A stretch of 64,000 nt of DNA. Source: an uncultured Christensenella sp. GTDB taxonomy: Bacteria > Bacillota > Clostridia > Christensenellales > Borkfalkiaceae. The notes beneath the pieces are model-generated. The model was not told where the DNA came from and did no database searches. It saw only the letters and a program-made list of their open reading frames with translations. The stretch lies in the NCBI GenBank assembly GCA_910578145.1, contig CAJTPJ010000004.1, positions 62,001 through 126,000 on the forward strand. The letters run 5' to 3'. This document shows, one piece after another, positions 16,292 to 24,736 of the stretch. The translations under genes were made by a program, and so were the position numbers. The stretch's first letter is position 1, and the number at the start of each line of letters is the position of its first letter.

Positions 16292-16660
16292 TTAGAAATT
16301 AAGTCCGGCTTCCCTTGCGCCGTCTGCAACCGCCTGTACGCGTCCCGTGTAGATATAGCCGCCTCTATCGAAAACAACCGCTTCGATTTTCAGCTTTTTA
16401 GCTTTAGCCGCTATAGCCTTACCTACTTCCTTGGCTGCGTCCGTCTTGGTCATATCGGCTATTTTCGCCTTTACGTCCTTTTCCATAGTCGAAGCCGAGC
16501 AAAGGGTTACGCCCTTGGTATCGTCTATAATCTGAGCATAAACGTGGTTTAAACTGCGGTAAACGCTTAAACGGGGAGTAGCGGAAGTGCCCTTAACCTT
16601 TTTGCGCACTCTCGCGTGCCGTCTTAAACGCTCCTCGTTTTTGTCTATTTTCTTAATCAT
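16292..16660 (-). CDS. rplR: Ribosomal protein L18
   Basis: A 122-aa 5S rRNA-binding protein starting MIKKIDKNEERLRRHARVRK with AAGGAG upstream of the ATG at 16660. It ends VFDRGGYIYTGRVQAVADGA, the family signature. Confidence 0.96.
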   Translation of the reverse strand: MIKKIDKNEERLRRHARVRKKVKGTSATPRLSVYRSLNHVYAQIIDDTKGVTLCSASTMEKDVKAKIADMTKTDAAKEVGKAIAAKAKKLKIEAVVFDRGGYIYTGRVQAVADGAREAGLNF

Positions 16661-16723
16661 AATTTCTCCTTCGAGCAAGCCCCCCTAAGGGTTCTCGTCC
16701 ATTACGCCGCAAGGCGTACGGAT

Positions 16724-17272
16724 TTACTTCTTGCCCTTACCTCCCGTTTTGCCTTCCTTACGCTCGATAACTTCGTCGCTGTACGCGATGCCGTAACCGT
16801 GGTAGGGTTCGGGAATTCTTACGGTGCGGATATCTGCCGCCGTCTGTCCGACAAGCGTCTTATCAATACCGCTTACTACGATTTCGTTGGGGCTGGGGCA
16901 TTCAAGTTTAACGCCCGCGGGTTCTACAAACTCAACGGGGTGCGAAAAACCAACGTTCATAACGAGTTTGTTGCCCTGTTTAGCAACCTTCCAACCTACG
17001 CCGTTAACTTTAAGGGACTTTTTATAGCCCTCGGAAACGCCTACTACCATATTGTGAAGAAGCGCGCGGTAAAGTCCGTGTTTTGCGTCGGTGCCTACCG
17101 CGTTGGAAGTTTTTTCAACTATTGCTTCCGCGCCCTCTACTTTGATATTGATGTCGCCCACTACTTTCTGGGTGAGCGTGCCCTTTGCGCCCTTTACGGT
17201 GATGAGTCCGTTTTCAAAAGTAACGGAAACGCCTGCGGGCAGGGCTACGGGTAATTTACCTATTCTTGACAT
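16724..17272 (-). CDS. rplF: Ribosomal protein L6
   Basis: A 182-aa large-subunit protein near the sarcin-ricin loop. It starts MSRIGKLPVALPAGVSVTFE and has the C-terminal RIPEPYHGYGIAYSDEVI. The 63-bp gap to rplR contains CCTTAGGGGGG-type pairing but no clear terminator. Confidence 0.97.
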   Translation of the reverse strand: MSRIGKLPVALPAGVSVTFENGLITVKGAKGTLTQKVVGDINIKVEGAEAIVEKTSNAVGTDAKHGLYRALLHNMVVGVSEGYKKSLKVNGVGWKVAKQGNKLVMNVGFSHPVEFVEPAGVKLECPSPNEIVVSGIDKTLVGQTAADIRTVRIPEPYHGYGIAYSDEVIERKEGKTGGKGKK

Positions 17273-17284
17273 ATAATTACCTCC

Positions 17285-17677
17285 TTACCAGATATAGCAA
17301 AGCACTTCGCCGCCTACGTTCTGCGCCTTAGCCTGCTTATCAGTCATAATACCCTTGTTGGTGGAAAGGATTGCAATGCCGAGTCCGTCCATTACCTTAG
17401 GCATAGTTTCAACGTCCGAGTAAACGCGAAGTCCGGGACGTGAAACCCTTTTAAGGCTGTTGATAACGGGCTTTTTCTTGCCAACGTATTTAAGAGTGAT
17501 TACGAGTTTGCCGTTATAACCGTCGTCTTGTAATTCAACGCCGGAAATATAACCTTCGTTTAAAAGGATATCGGCAATAGCTTTTTTCATATTGGATGAA
17601 GGAACTTCTACGGTTTCCTTGTTAGCTCTTATCGCATTTCTGATGCGGGTGAGCATATCTGCAATAGGGTCTGTCAT
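17285..17677 (-). CDS. rpsH: Ribosomal protein S8
   Basis: A 130-aa small-subunit protein: MTDPIADMLTRIRNAIRANK and the C-terminal STNKGIMTDKQAKAQNVGGE. Order rpsN-rpsH-rplF is normal. Confidence 0.97.
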   Translation of the reverse strand: MTDPIADMLTRIRNAIRANKETVEVPSSNMKKAIADILLNEGYISGVELQDDGYNGKLVITLKYVGKKKPVINSLKRVSRPGLRVYSDVETMPKVMDGLGIAILSTNKGIMTDKQAKAQNVGGEVLCYIW

Positions 17678-17695
17678 TTTATTTCTCTCCTCCTC

Positions 17696-17881
17696 TTACC
17701 AGCTTGATTTTTTAACGCCGGGAATCTGTCCCTTATAAGCGAGGTTTCTGAAACAAATACGGCAGATTCCGTATTTGCGGAGCACTGCGTGGGGTCTGCC
17801 GCAAATAGAGCATCTCGTATAAGCTCTGGTAGAGTATTTAGCAGGTTTCTGCTGTTTATTTATCATTGCTTTCTTTGCCAT
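17696..17881 (-). CDS. rpsN: Ribosomal protein S14 (zinc-binding type)
   Basis: A 61-aa protein of the short, zinc-binding S14 class: CSICGRPHAVLRKYGICRIC gives the C-x2-C...C-x2-C set, and it ends GQIPGVKKSSW. It lies between rplE and rpsH. Confidence 0.97.
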   Translation of the reverse strand: MAKKAMINKQQKPAKYSTRAYTRCSICGRPHAVLRKYGICRICFRNLAYKGQIPGVKKSSW

Positions 17882-17891
17882 ATTTTACTCC

Positions 17892-18686
17892 TTACTTCTT
17901 AAAGGGCATACCCATTGCCCTTAAAAGCTCTCTCGCTTCTTCGTCCGTATTGGCAGTAGTTACGAAACAGATATCCATACCGCGAATCTTTTCTACTTGG
18001 TCGTATTGGATTTCGGGGAAGATAAGCTGTTCTTTAATGCCCATACAGTAGTTGCCCTTGCCGTCGAAACTGTCGCGGGGAACGCCGCGGAAGTCGCGCA
18101 CTCTGGGAAGAGCTATGGAGATGAATTTATCGAAGAAATCGTACATCATCTTGCCGCGGAGCGTTACTTTAAGACCGATAGGCATACCCTCGCGGACTTT
18201 AAAGTTTGCAACCGACTTTTTAGCTTTGCAGACTACGGGCTGTTGTCCCGATATAGTCTTCATTTCGTTTTGTGCAATCTGAATGGATTTCGCGTTGTCT
18301 TTAATATCGCCAAGACCCGAGCTAAGTATTATCTTTACGAGTTTAGGTACCTGCATCGGGTTTTTATAACCAAACTTTTCGGTAAGAGCGGGAACGACTT
18401 CCTTGTCGTACGCTTCAAGCACGCGGGTTTTATAAACCTTTTCGGGTTTAGCCGCTTTCTTTGCCGCAGGTTTTTTAGCGGGAGCAGCGGGTTCAGCCGC
18501 TTCTGCTTTCTTTGCCGCGGGTTTCTTAGCGGGAGCGGCTGTTTCAGCCGCTTCGGTTTTCTTAGCCGCAGGCTTTTTAGCGGTTGCAGGCTTTGCAGTT
18601 GTGGTTTCGGCTTTCTTAGCCGTGGTCTTTTTCACTTTCTCGGGCTCAGCCGCCTGAGTTTCGACCGTTTCTTTCTTCGTAGCCAT
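17892..18686 (-). CDS. rplE: Ribosomal protein L5 with long AAKKP-repeat N-terminal extension
   Basis: At 264 aa it is about 85 residues longer than normal L5 (about 180). The L5 core starts near VYKTRVLEAYDKEVVPALTE and ends EARELLRAMGMPFKK; it binds 5S rRNA. The extra N-terminus is low-complexity, with repeated units such as APAKKPAAKKAEAAEPA, about 30% lysine. A ribosome binding site precedes the first ATG (GGAGG), the frame is continuous, and no internal start with a good site is evident, so I keep the long form. Confidence 0.94.
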   Translation of the reverse strand: MATKKETVETQAAEPEKVKKTTAKKAETTTAKPATAKKPAAKKTEAAETAAPAKKPAAKKAEAAEPAAPAKKPAAKKAAKPEKVYKTRVLEAYDKEVVPALTEKFGYKNPMQVPKLVKIILSSGLGDIKDNAKSIQIAQNEMKTISGQQPVVCKAKKSVANFKVREGMPIGLKVTLRGKMMYDFFDKFISIALPRVRDFRGVPRDSFDGKGNYCMGIKEQLIFPEIQYDQVEKIRGMDICFVTTANTDEEARELLRAMGMPFKK

Positions 18687-18697
18687 ATATACCCTCC

Positions 18698-19123
18698 TTA
18701 CTCAGCCTTTTCGTCCGTAGCGGTTTCGGTTTCGGCTTTTTTAGCGCGCTTTCTTTCGCGCTTTTTGGGTGCTTCTGCCTTTGCCGCTTTCTTACTTGCC
18801 TTACCTGCGTTGCCGCCGCCGAGCGTAGCGCCGCACTTAGGGCAAACCCTTACGTTTTTGCCGTCTATGAGCGAGTGCTTAACCCTTACAGCCTTGTCGC
18901 AAGCCGCGCACACAATCATAACGTTGGAAACGTCGATAGGCGCTTCTATTTCCGCAATTTTGGAAACTTCGTTAGCCTTTCTCGCTTTCTGCGCTTTTTT
19001 GTGAATGTTAACGCCTTCAACCGTTACCGTACCGTGCTTGGGGGACGTAGCAATAACTTTGCCCGTTTTGCCCGCATATTTGCCGGAGATAACTAATACA
19101 TTATCATTTAATTTTACATTCAT
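18698..19123 (-). CDS. rplX: Ribosomal protein L24 with lysine/alanine-rich C-terminal tail
   Basis: A 141-aa protein. The KOW core (NDNVLVISGKYAGKTGKVIA) and the zinc-ribbon-like pairs CAACDK and CPKCGA are seen. A tail of about 35 residues, rich in K, A, E and T (KASKKAAKAEAPKKRERKRA), follows. The tail is not part of usual L24 and resembles the extensions on L5 and L21. Confidence 0.95.
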   Translation of the reverse strand: MNVKLNDNVLVISGKYAGKTGKVIATSPKHGTVTVEGVNIHKKAQKARKANEVSKIAEIEAPIDVSNVMIVCAACDKAVRVKHSLIDGKNVRVCPKCGATLGGGNAGKASKKAAKAEAPKKRERKRAKKAETETATDEKAE

Positions 19124-19139
19124 AGCCTTTCTCCTTTAA

Positions 19140-19508
19140 TTAAAGCACTTCGGGTGCGAGGGAGATTATCTTCATATAGTTCTTTTCACGAAGTTCCCTT
19201 GCAATCGGTCCGAAAATACGCGTGCCGCGCGGTTCTTTGTTGGTGTTGATAATTACTGCCGCGTTGTCGTCGAAACGGATATACGTTCCGTCGTCGCGTC
19301 TGATGCCTTTTCTGGTGCGCACGATAACGGCTTTTACTACTTCGCCTTTCTTTACCGCGCCGCCGGGTGCCGCAGTTTTAACCGAGCATACGATTACGTC
19401 GCCGATGTTTGCAAACTTTCTAAACGAACCGCCAAGCACCTTTATACACATAAGCTCTTTCGCGCCGCTGTTGTCTGCGGCTTTGAGCCTGGTTTGAGGT
19501 TGTATCAT
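19140..19508 (-). CDS. rplN: Ribosomal protein L14
   Basis: A 122-aa protein at the subunit interface: MIQPQTRLKAADNSGAKELM and ARELREKNYMKIISLAPEVL. It is separated from rpsQ by an unusual 142-bp gap. Confidence 0.97.
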   Translation of the reverse strand: MIQPQTRLKAADNSGAKELMCIKVLGGSFRKFANIGDVIVCSVKTAAPGGAVKKGEVVKAVIVRTRKGIRRDDGTYIRFDDNAAVIINTNKEPRGTRIFGPIARELREKNYMKIISLAPEVL

Positions 19509-19650
19509 ATAATAACTCTCCTATTCTATTATGTTACTTACAACTGATTACGCAGAGGATTACGCCGCTCTCACATAAACGGGGGGAGTACCCCGCTCTC
19601 CATTGAGGTCTGAACGCAATCTTGACTTGTATTTTTCCGCCTGGCGGATA
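19509..19650 (-). other. Structured gap between rpsQ and rplN
   Basis: 142 bp in an otherwise tightly packed operon. Just after the rpsQ stop lies the tight palindrome TCCGCCAGGCGGA, and further on GGGGTACTCCCC (about 19578-19596). No ORF, promoter or T-run follows them. It could be a processing or regulatory site; nothing specific is recognised. Confidence 0.4.
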
Positions 19651-19908
19651 TTATTTTGCTTTTTCTATAATTTCAGCCACGCGCCAATTCTTGTCCTTGG
19701 ACAATTTGCGGGTTTCAACTATTCTTACCTTATCGCCCTCGCCGCACGCGTTTTCCTCGTCGTGCGCCTTGAAACGGGTGGTTTTGGTTATAGTCTTTTT
19801 ATAGAGGGGGTGCTTGCTTTTTTCAACGACCGCAACTACGACCGTTTTATCCATTTTGCTTGAAACTACAAGCCCGACTCTTTCCTTTCTGAGCGTCGTT
19901 CTTTCCAT
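19651..19908 (-). CDS. rpsQ: Ribosomal protein S17
   Basis: An 85-aa OB-fold protein: TTLRKERVGLVVSSKMDKTV, then VGDKVRIVETR-like GDKVRIVETRKLSKDKNWRV. It is followed by a 142-bp gap before rplN. Confidence 0.96.
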   Translation of the reverse strand: MERTTLRKERVGLVVSSKMDKTVVVAVVEKSKHPLYKKTITKTTRFKAHDEENACGEGDKVRIVETRKLSKDKNWRVAEIIEKAK

Positions 19909-19920
19909 ACTCTACCTCCC

Positions 19921-20115
19921 TTACGCCTTTAAACTTCTTGCGCGGATTACGGTGTTTACTCTTGCAATATCCTTTTTAACGAGGTTTATTGCAAGGGGGT
20001 TTTCAAGCTGACCGCTGGCGTGACGGAAGCGCAGGTTAAACAATTCCGTTTTAAGCTCCTGAAGTTTCCTGTTCAGCTCTTCATCGCTCAAATTTACTAT
20101 TTCTTTAGCTTTCAT
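19921..20115 (-). CDS. rpmC: Ribosomal protein L29
   Basis: A 64-aa protein: MKAKEIVNLSDEELNRKLQE and LFNLRFRHASGQLENPLAI. I choose the ATG at 20115, which overlaps the rplP end by 11 nt and has GGCGGTG upstream; the longer frame would need a TTG start. Confidence 0.94.
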   Translation of the reverse strand: MKAKEIVNLSDEELNRKLQELKTELFNLRFRHASGQLENPLAINLVKKDIARVNTVIRARSLKA

Positions 20116-20545
20116 TGGCTTCACCGCCTTCTTCAACTACTTCTTTCTTGATAAACTTGCACTTAACGGGCAGTTTATGGCTGGCAAGGCGCATTGCCTC
20201 GCGCGCGACGTCCTCGTTAACGCCGGACATTTCAAACATTACTCTGCCGGGTTTAACGATTGCCACCCAATATTCTACCGCGCCTTTACCGGAACCCATA
20301 CGGGATTCTGCGGGGTGCTTGGTTATGGGCTTGTGAGGGAAAATATCAATCCAGACTTTACCGCCGCGCTTAATGAAACGCGTCATTGCAATACGAGCAG
20401 CTTCGATTTGGTTGGAAGTGATTCTTGCGCCCTCTTCCGCAACTAAACCGTACTCACCGTAAGCAATCTGGTTGCCTTTCTGAGCTCTGCCGCGTATCTT
20501 GCCGCGGTGCTGTTTTCTTCTTTTAACTCTCTTGGGGATTAACAT
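20105..20545 (-). CDS. rplP: Ribosomal protein L16
   Basis: A 146-aa protein near the A site: MLIPKRVKRRKQHRGKIRGR and GGKVWIDIFPHKPITKHPAE. The 3' end overlaps rpmC by 11 nt, indicating coupled translation. Confidence 0.97.
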   Translation of the reverse strand: MLIPKRVKRRKQHRGKIRGRAQKGNQIAYGEYGLVAEEGARITSNQIEAARIAMTRFIKRGGKVWIDIFPHKPITKHPAESRMGSGKGAVEYWVAIVKPGRVMFEMSGVNEDVAREAMRLASHKLPVKCKFIKKEVVEEGGEANES

Positions 20546-20546
20546 A

Positions 20547-21218
20547 TTAATCTTCGCCTCCCTCTGAAATTATGAGACGCTTAGCCGTATCAAGTACTTC
20601 GCCCTTGTATACCCAGCACTTAATGCCGAGCACGCCGAAAGTAGTGTGCGCTTCGGCAAAACCGTAGTCGATATCGGCGCGAATGGTTTGAAGGGGGATA
20701 GAACCGTCGTGGTAGCTTTCGGTACCCGCGATTTCTCTGCCGTCAAGACGTCCGCTAACGGTGATTTTAACACCCTTTACGCCGGCTTTTGCAACTTTTG
20801 CAATTTGCTGTTTAACGGCTCTTCTGTAAGAAACGCGCTTTTCAAGCTGGGAAGCAACCGCTTCCGCAACGAGCTGAGCGTCCTGGTCGATTTTATCAAC
20901 CTTTTTAACGTTGATGACTATTACCTTGCCCTTGGTGAGCTTGGAAAGTTCTTTTTTTATTACTTCTATTTCAGCGCCAGCCTTACCGATAAGCACGCCG
21001 GGACGACCCGTATAAATGCCTATTTCTATCTTGTTGGCAGCTCTGATTATGGTTATTTTGCTTATAGCGGCGTCGTAGTACTTCTTTTTGAGGAAGGTGC
21101 GGATTTCGCTGTCCTCTTTGATATACGCAGCAAAATTTTTCTTGTCTGCATACCACTGGGTGTCCCAAGCGGAAATTACGCCGACTCTTAAACCGTGAGG
21201 ATTAACTTTCTGTCCCAT
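20547..21218 (-). CDS. rpsC: Ribosomal protein S3
   Basis: A 223-aa protein with a KH domain (GRPGVLIGKAGAEIEVIKKE). It starts MGQKVNPHGLRVGVISAWDT and has GVKGVKITVSGRLDGREIAG. It lies 1 bp before rplP. Confidence 0.97.
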   Translation of the reverse strand: MGQKVNPHGLRVGVISAWDTQWYADKKNFAAYIKEDSEIRTFLKKKYYDAAISKITIIRAANKIEIGIYTGRPGVLIGKAGAEIEVIKKELSKLTKGKVIVINVKKVDKIDQDAQLVAEAVASQLEKRVSYRRAVKQQIAKVAKAGVKGVKITVSGRLDGREIAGTESYHDGSIPLQTIRADIDYGFAEAHTTFGVLGIKCWVYKGEVLDTAKRLIISEGGED

Positions 21219-21228
21219 AACTTACTCC

Positions 21229-21618
21229 TTACACCTGCTTCGCGTCAAGAATTACCGTGACGTGGCTCGTTCTCTTTAAAATCGCGTGGCCGCGGCCCTT
21301 GGAAACGGGCTGCATCCTCTTTAAGTGAGGTCCGCCGTTGGCAAACGCTTCGGCTACGTACAAATCGCTTCTGTCCATACCCTGGTTGTGTTCTGCGTTA
21401 GCCGCCGCCGATAAAAGGACTTTCTTTACTTCTTCGCTGCCGCCCTTGTTGCAGTAGGTGAGAATACCCGCCGCTTCTTCAACCGACTTGCCGCGGATAA
21501 GCGCGAGCACGGTTCTGATTTTGTAGGGGGAGATTCTCAAATATTTTGCAGTTGCGTAGGGACGACGGTCCTTGTTGGCTTCGATTCTTTCCTGTTTTAA
21601 GTTCATATTCTTTGCCAT
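21229..21618 (-). CDS. rplV: Ribosomal protein L22
   Basis: A 129-aa protein lining the exit tunnel: YATAKYLRISPYKIRTVLAL and PHLKRMQPVSKGRGHAILKR. It is followed by rpsC in canonical order. Confidence 0.97.
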   Translation of the reverse strand: MAKNMNLKQERIEANKDRRPYATAKYLRISPYKIRTVLALIRGKSVEEAAGILTYCNKGGSEEVKKVLLSAAANAEHNQGMDRSDLYVAEAFANGGPHLKRMQPVSKGRGHAILKRTSHVTVILDAKQV

Positions 21619-21630
21619 TTTCTTCGCTCC

Positions 21631-21903
21631 TTACTTCTTGGCGGTCTTTGCCGCGTGTCCCTTGAAAGTTCTCGTAGGAGCAAATTCGCCCAGCTTGCAA
21701 CCGACCATATCCTCGGTGATATACACGGGAACGTGTTTTCTGCCGTCGTAAACCGCAATAGTATGTCCTACCATCTGGGGGAATATCGTAGTCGCGCGCG
21801 ACCAGGTTTTAACGACCTTTTTCTCGCCTGCCTCGTTCATAGCCAAAATTCTTGACATTAATCTTTCTTCGGCGTAAGGTCCCTTTTTAATGCTTCTTGA
21901 CAT
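21631..21903 (-). CDS. rpsS: Ribosomal protein S19
   Basis: A 90-aa protein: MSRSIKKGPYAEERLMSRIL and MVGCKLGEFAPTRTFKGHAA. It lies between rplB and rplV. Confidence 0.97.
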   Translation of the reverse strand: MSRSIKKGPYAEERLMSRILAMNEAGEKKVVKTWSRATTIFPQMVGHTIAVYDGRKHVPVYITEDMVGCKLGEFAPTRTFKGHAAKTAKK

Positions 21904-21916
21904 TGTCTATTCCTCC

Positions 21917-22744
21917 TTAATTAATTCTCTTCAATATGAATTTGGAAGTGGGATTCTTCTTCTTTCTGGTCTTATATCCAAGCGCAGGCTTACCCCAAGG
22001 GGTCATAGGCCCTGCGTGTCCTACGGGGCTCTTGCCTTCGCCGCCGCCGTGAGGGTGGTCGTTCGGGTTCATAACCGAGCCGCGGACGGTGGGACGTATG
22101 CCGAGGTGGCGCGTCTTGCCCGCTTTACCGATGCGGATAATTTCGTGTTCGAGGTTGCCTACCTGTCCGATAGTAGCCTTGCATTTAAGCGAAACGAGTC
22201 TCATTTCGCCGGAAGGCATTTTAAGCGTTGCGTAAGCGCCCTCTTTTGCCATAATCTGCGCGGAAATACCTGCCGAACGCGCTACCTGCGCGCCCCTGCC
22301 GGGTTTAAGCTCTATCGCGTGAACGACGGTACCTACGGGGATATCGGCAAGCGCAAGGCAGTTGCCCGACTTGATGTCCGCGGTGGGACCGGAAATAACC
22401 TTGTCGCCTACGTTAAGACCAACGGGAGCGAGAATGTATCTCTTTTCACCGTCCGCGTACGCCAACAGCGCGATATGCGCCGAGCGGTTGGGGTCGTATT
22501 GGATAGACTTAACGGTAGCGGGGATTCCGTCCTTGTTACGCTTAAAGTCTATAATTCTGTATTTGATTCTGTTGCCGCCGCCGATGTGACGAACGGAAAT
22601 TTTACCCTGGTTGTTTCTGCCGCCCGATTTGCGCTTGTCGTGCAACAAGCTCTTTTCAGGCTTGTCGCCCGTGAGCTCGGCGTAAGCGCTTACCGTCATA
22701 AAACGGCGTGCGGGGGAGGTAGGTTTATATCTCTTAATAGCCAT
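21917..22744 (-). CDS. rplB: Ribosomal protein L2
   Basis: A 275-aa protein of the peptidyl-transferase region: MAIKRYKPTSPARRFMTVSA, and GSVMNPNDHPHGGGEGKSPV with the conserved functional His. Length is normal. Confidence 0.98.
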   Translation of the reverse strand: MAIKRYKPTSPARRFMTVSAYAELTGDKPEKSLLHDKRKSGGRNNQGKISVRHIGGGNRIKYRIIDFKRNKDGIPATVKSIQYDPNRSAHIALLAYADGEKRYILAPVGLNVGDKVISGPTADIKSGNCLALADIPVGTVVHAIELKPGRGAQVARSAGISAQIMAKEGAYATLKMPSGEMRLVSLKCKATIGQVGNLEHEIIRIGKAGKTRHLGIRPTVRGSVMNPNDHPHGGGEGKSPVGHAGPMTPWGKPALGYKTRKKKNPTSKFILKRIN

Positions 22745-22755
22745 TTCAGTCCTCC

Positions 22756-23046
22756 TTACGATAACGAGTTGAAGTACTCAATCGCCTTGGACTCAGCGGT
22801 CAGCTGGACGACTGCCTTCTTGTAGTCGGGGGTGTAGCCTTCGCTTCTTCCCATTCTCTTCTTCTTTCCGTGGCAGTTTACGGTGTTTACGCTTTTGACT
22901 TTAACGCCGAAAAGTTTTTCAACCGCGGATTTGATTTGCGTTTTGTTTGCGGACTTTTTAACGATAAAAGTATACTTTTTATCGGCTATTCCGTCGTATC
23001 CCTTTTCCGTGAGGAGAGGTTTCAAAATGATATCTTCGGCAAACAT
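22756..23046 (-). CDS. rplW: Ribosomal protein L23
   Basis: A 96-aa protein at the tunnel exit, docking site for SRP and trigger factor: ILKPLLTEKGYDGIADKKYT and SVNTVNCHGKKKRMGR. Its start overlaps the rplD stop by one base. Confidence 0.96.
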   Translation of the reverse strand: MFAEDIILKPLLTEKGYDGIADKKYTFIVKKSANKTQIKSAVEKLFGVKVKSVNTVNCHGKKKRMGRSEGYTPDYKKAVVQLTAESKAIEYFNSLS

Positions 23047-23672
23047 TATTCTCCGTAGACCTCCTCTATTTTCTTAACTGCCGCTTTGGTCATAACGACT
23101 TTAGCGTTTGCAACCACTTCGTAAGTGGAAATTTGCGCTACGGGCAAAGTGGAAAGCTCCTGTATGTTTCTTGCGGCAAGAATTACCTTCTCGTCCGAGT
23201 TGTCCATAACTATCACAGCCGACTTGTCAAGTTTAAGCGCGTTTTGGAACGCCACCATTTCCTTGGTTTTGCCGTCTTTAACTTCCAGCTTGTCTATAAC
23301 AACAACTTCGCCGTCTGCAACTTTCTTGGAAAGTGCGGATAAAAGCGCCGCCACCTTTGCCTTTTTGTTCATATCTTTGGAGAAGTCGCGGCTTTTGGGT
23401 GCGAATACTACGCCGCCTTTAATCCACTGCGGTGCGCGTATCGAGCCTTGGCGGGCGTTACCCGTGCCTTTCTGTCTCCACGGCTTTCTGCCGCCGCCGC
23501 GTACTTCCGTACGGGTAAGCGTGGATTTCGTGCCCTGTCTTTCGTTTGCAAGACGGGTTACTACCGCCTGATGGATAAGCGGCTCGTTATATTCCACACC
23601 GAACACTTTGTCGCTGAGCTTCATAGTTCCGGCTTCAGTGCCGTCCATTTTATACACTTTAATATTAGGCAT
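23046..23672 (-). CDS. rplD: Ribosomal protein L4
   Basis: A 208-aa tunnel-wall protein: TRTEVRGGGRKPWRQKGTGN and ARQGSIRAPQWIKGGVVFAP. In E. coli L4 represses the S10 operon through its leader; whether that holds here is unknown, but the rpsJ leader is structured. Confidence 0.97.
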   Translation of the reverse strand: MPNIKVYKMDGTEAGTMKLSDKVFGVEYNEPLIHQAVVTRLANERQGTKSTLTRTEVRGGGRKPWRQKGTGNARQGSIRAPQWIKGGVVFAPKSRDFSKDMNKKAKVAALLSALSKKVADGEVVVIDKLEVKDGKTKEMVAFQNALKLDKSAVIVMDNSDEKVILAARNIQELSTLPVAQISTYEVVANAKVVMTKAAVKKIEEVYGE

Positions 23673-23686
23673 CTCTCAGTACCTCC

Positions 23687-24316
23687 TTACTTCACGGTGT
23701 CGTTAATGGTAACGACGCTTCCGTTAGGGCCGGGTATCGAACCCTTTATAAGTAAACAGTTTCTTTCAACGTCTACTCTTACTATCTCGAGGTTTTGTAC
23801 GGTTACGTTTTCAACACCATACTGACCGGCGAGGCGTTTGTTTTTGAACACGCGCGAGGGCGAGCTGTTTGCACCCATTGAACCGGGCTCTCTGTGCACG
23901 GGGCCTACGCCGTGAGTTTCTTTAAGCCTGTGCTGGTTCCAACGTTTGATAACGCCGCTGTAACCGTGACCTTTGGAAACGCCGTGTACGTCTACCTTGT
24001 CGCCCGCAGCAAATACGTCCGCTTTGATTTCGCCGCCTACGGTATACGAAGCCGTATCGTCAAGACGGAATTCTTTAAGCACTTTGCAGGGCTTTACGCC
24101 GGCTTTTTTAAACTGACCGAGTTCGGGCTTGGTAAGCGCCTTTTCCTTAGCTTCGTCAAAACCGAGCTTCAAAGCGGCATAGCCGTCCTTTTCAACAGTT
24201 TTGATTTGTACTACGGGGCAGGGACCCGCTTCTACTACGGTTACGGGGATAACCTTGCCCTCTGCCGTAAAGATTTGGGTCATTCCCGCTTTACGGCCGA
24301 TGATTGCTTTATTCAT
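23687..24316 (-). CDS. rplC: Ribosomal protein L3
   Basis: A 209-aa protein: MNKAIIGRKAGMTQIFTAEG, SKGHGYSGVIKRWNQHRLKE and GSMGANSSPSRVFKNKRLAG. It is preceded by AAGGAGAA and by an unusual G-rich hairpin region in the gap after rpsJ. Confidence 0.97.
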   Translation of the reverse strand: MNKAIIGRKAGMTQIFTAEGKVIPVTVVEAGPCPVVQIKTVEKDGYAALKLGFDEAKEKALTKPELGQFKKAGVKPCKVLKEFRLDDTASYTVGGEIKADVFAAGDKVDVHGVSKGHGYSGVIKRWNQHRLKETHGVGPVHREPGSMGANSSPSRVFKNKRLAGQYGVENVTVQNLEIVRVDVERNCLLIKGSIPGPNGSVVTINDTVK

Positions 24317-24349
24317 TGATAAAGTTCTCCTTATAAAAATTTATTTTTC

Positions 24350-24404
24350 AGATAACGCGCCCGCCGTCCCGCCGTTTCCGTCGCCTGCGTGGTGTTGGTT
24401 ATCT
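24350..24404 (-). promoter_or_regulatory. G-rich hairpin in the rpsJ-rplC gap
   Basis: On the minus strand AGATAAC (24398-24404) pairs with GTTATCT (24350-24356), enclosing a 41-nt loop with at least six runs of GG or GGG (GGCGACGG, AAACGGCGGG, ACGGCGGGCG). It ends about 34 nt before the rplC start. It could fold as a two-tier G-quadruplex or long hairpin in the mRNA. Confidence 0.45.
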
Positions 24405-24436
24405 ATATTGGCTATATATAAATAATGAAATGCGCC

Positions 24437-24736
24437 TTACAGTTTGATTTTGATATCTACGCCCGCGGGCAAGTGAACGGTGTCCAAAAGTTTTGCGTTG
24501 GGGGTGTAGATGTCTATAATTCTCTTATAAGTTCTCTGCTCAAACTGTTCGCGGCTATCCTTGTACTTGTGGGGCGAGCGGAGAATGGTTACTATCTCTC
24601 TCTCCGTGGGAAGGGGAATGGGTCCCGAAATTTTTGCGCCGCTCTTTTTCATAGTTTCGACTATTCTCGAAGCCGCAAGGTCAACGAGTTCGTGGTCGTA
24701 AGCCGCAAGTTTAATTCTTATTTTCTGTCCTGCCAT
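24437..24736 (-). CDS. rpsJ: Ribosomal protein S10 (NusE)
   Basis: A 99-aa small-subunit protein and antitermination partner of NusB and NusG. It starts MAGQKIRIKLAAYDHELVDL and has GPIPLPTEREIVTILRSPHK. It is the first gene of the superoperon, with AAAGGAG upstream. Confidence 0.97.
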   Translation of the reverse strand: MAGQKIRIKLAAYDHELVDLAASRIVETMKKSGAKISGPIPLPTEREIVTILRSPHKYKDSREQFEQRTYKRIIDIYTPNAKLLDTVHLPAGVDIKIKL

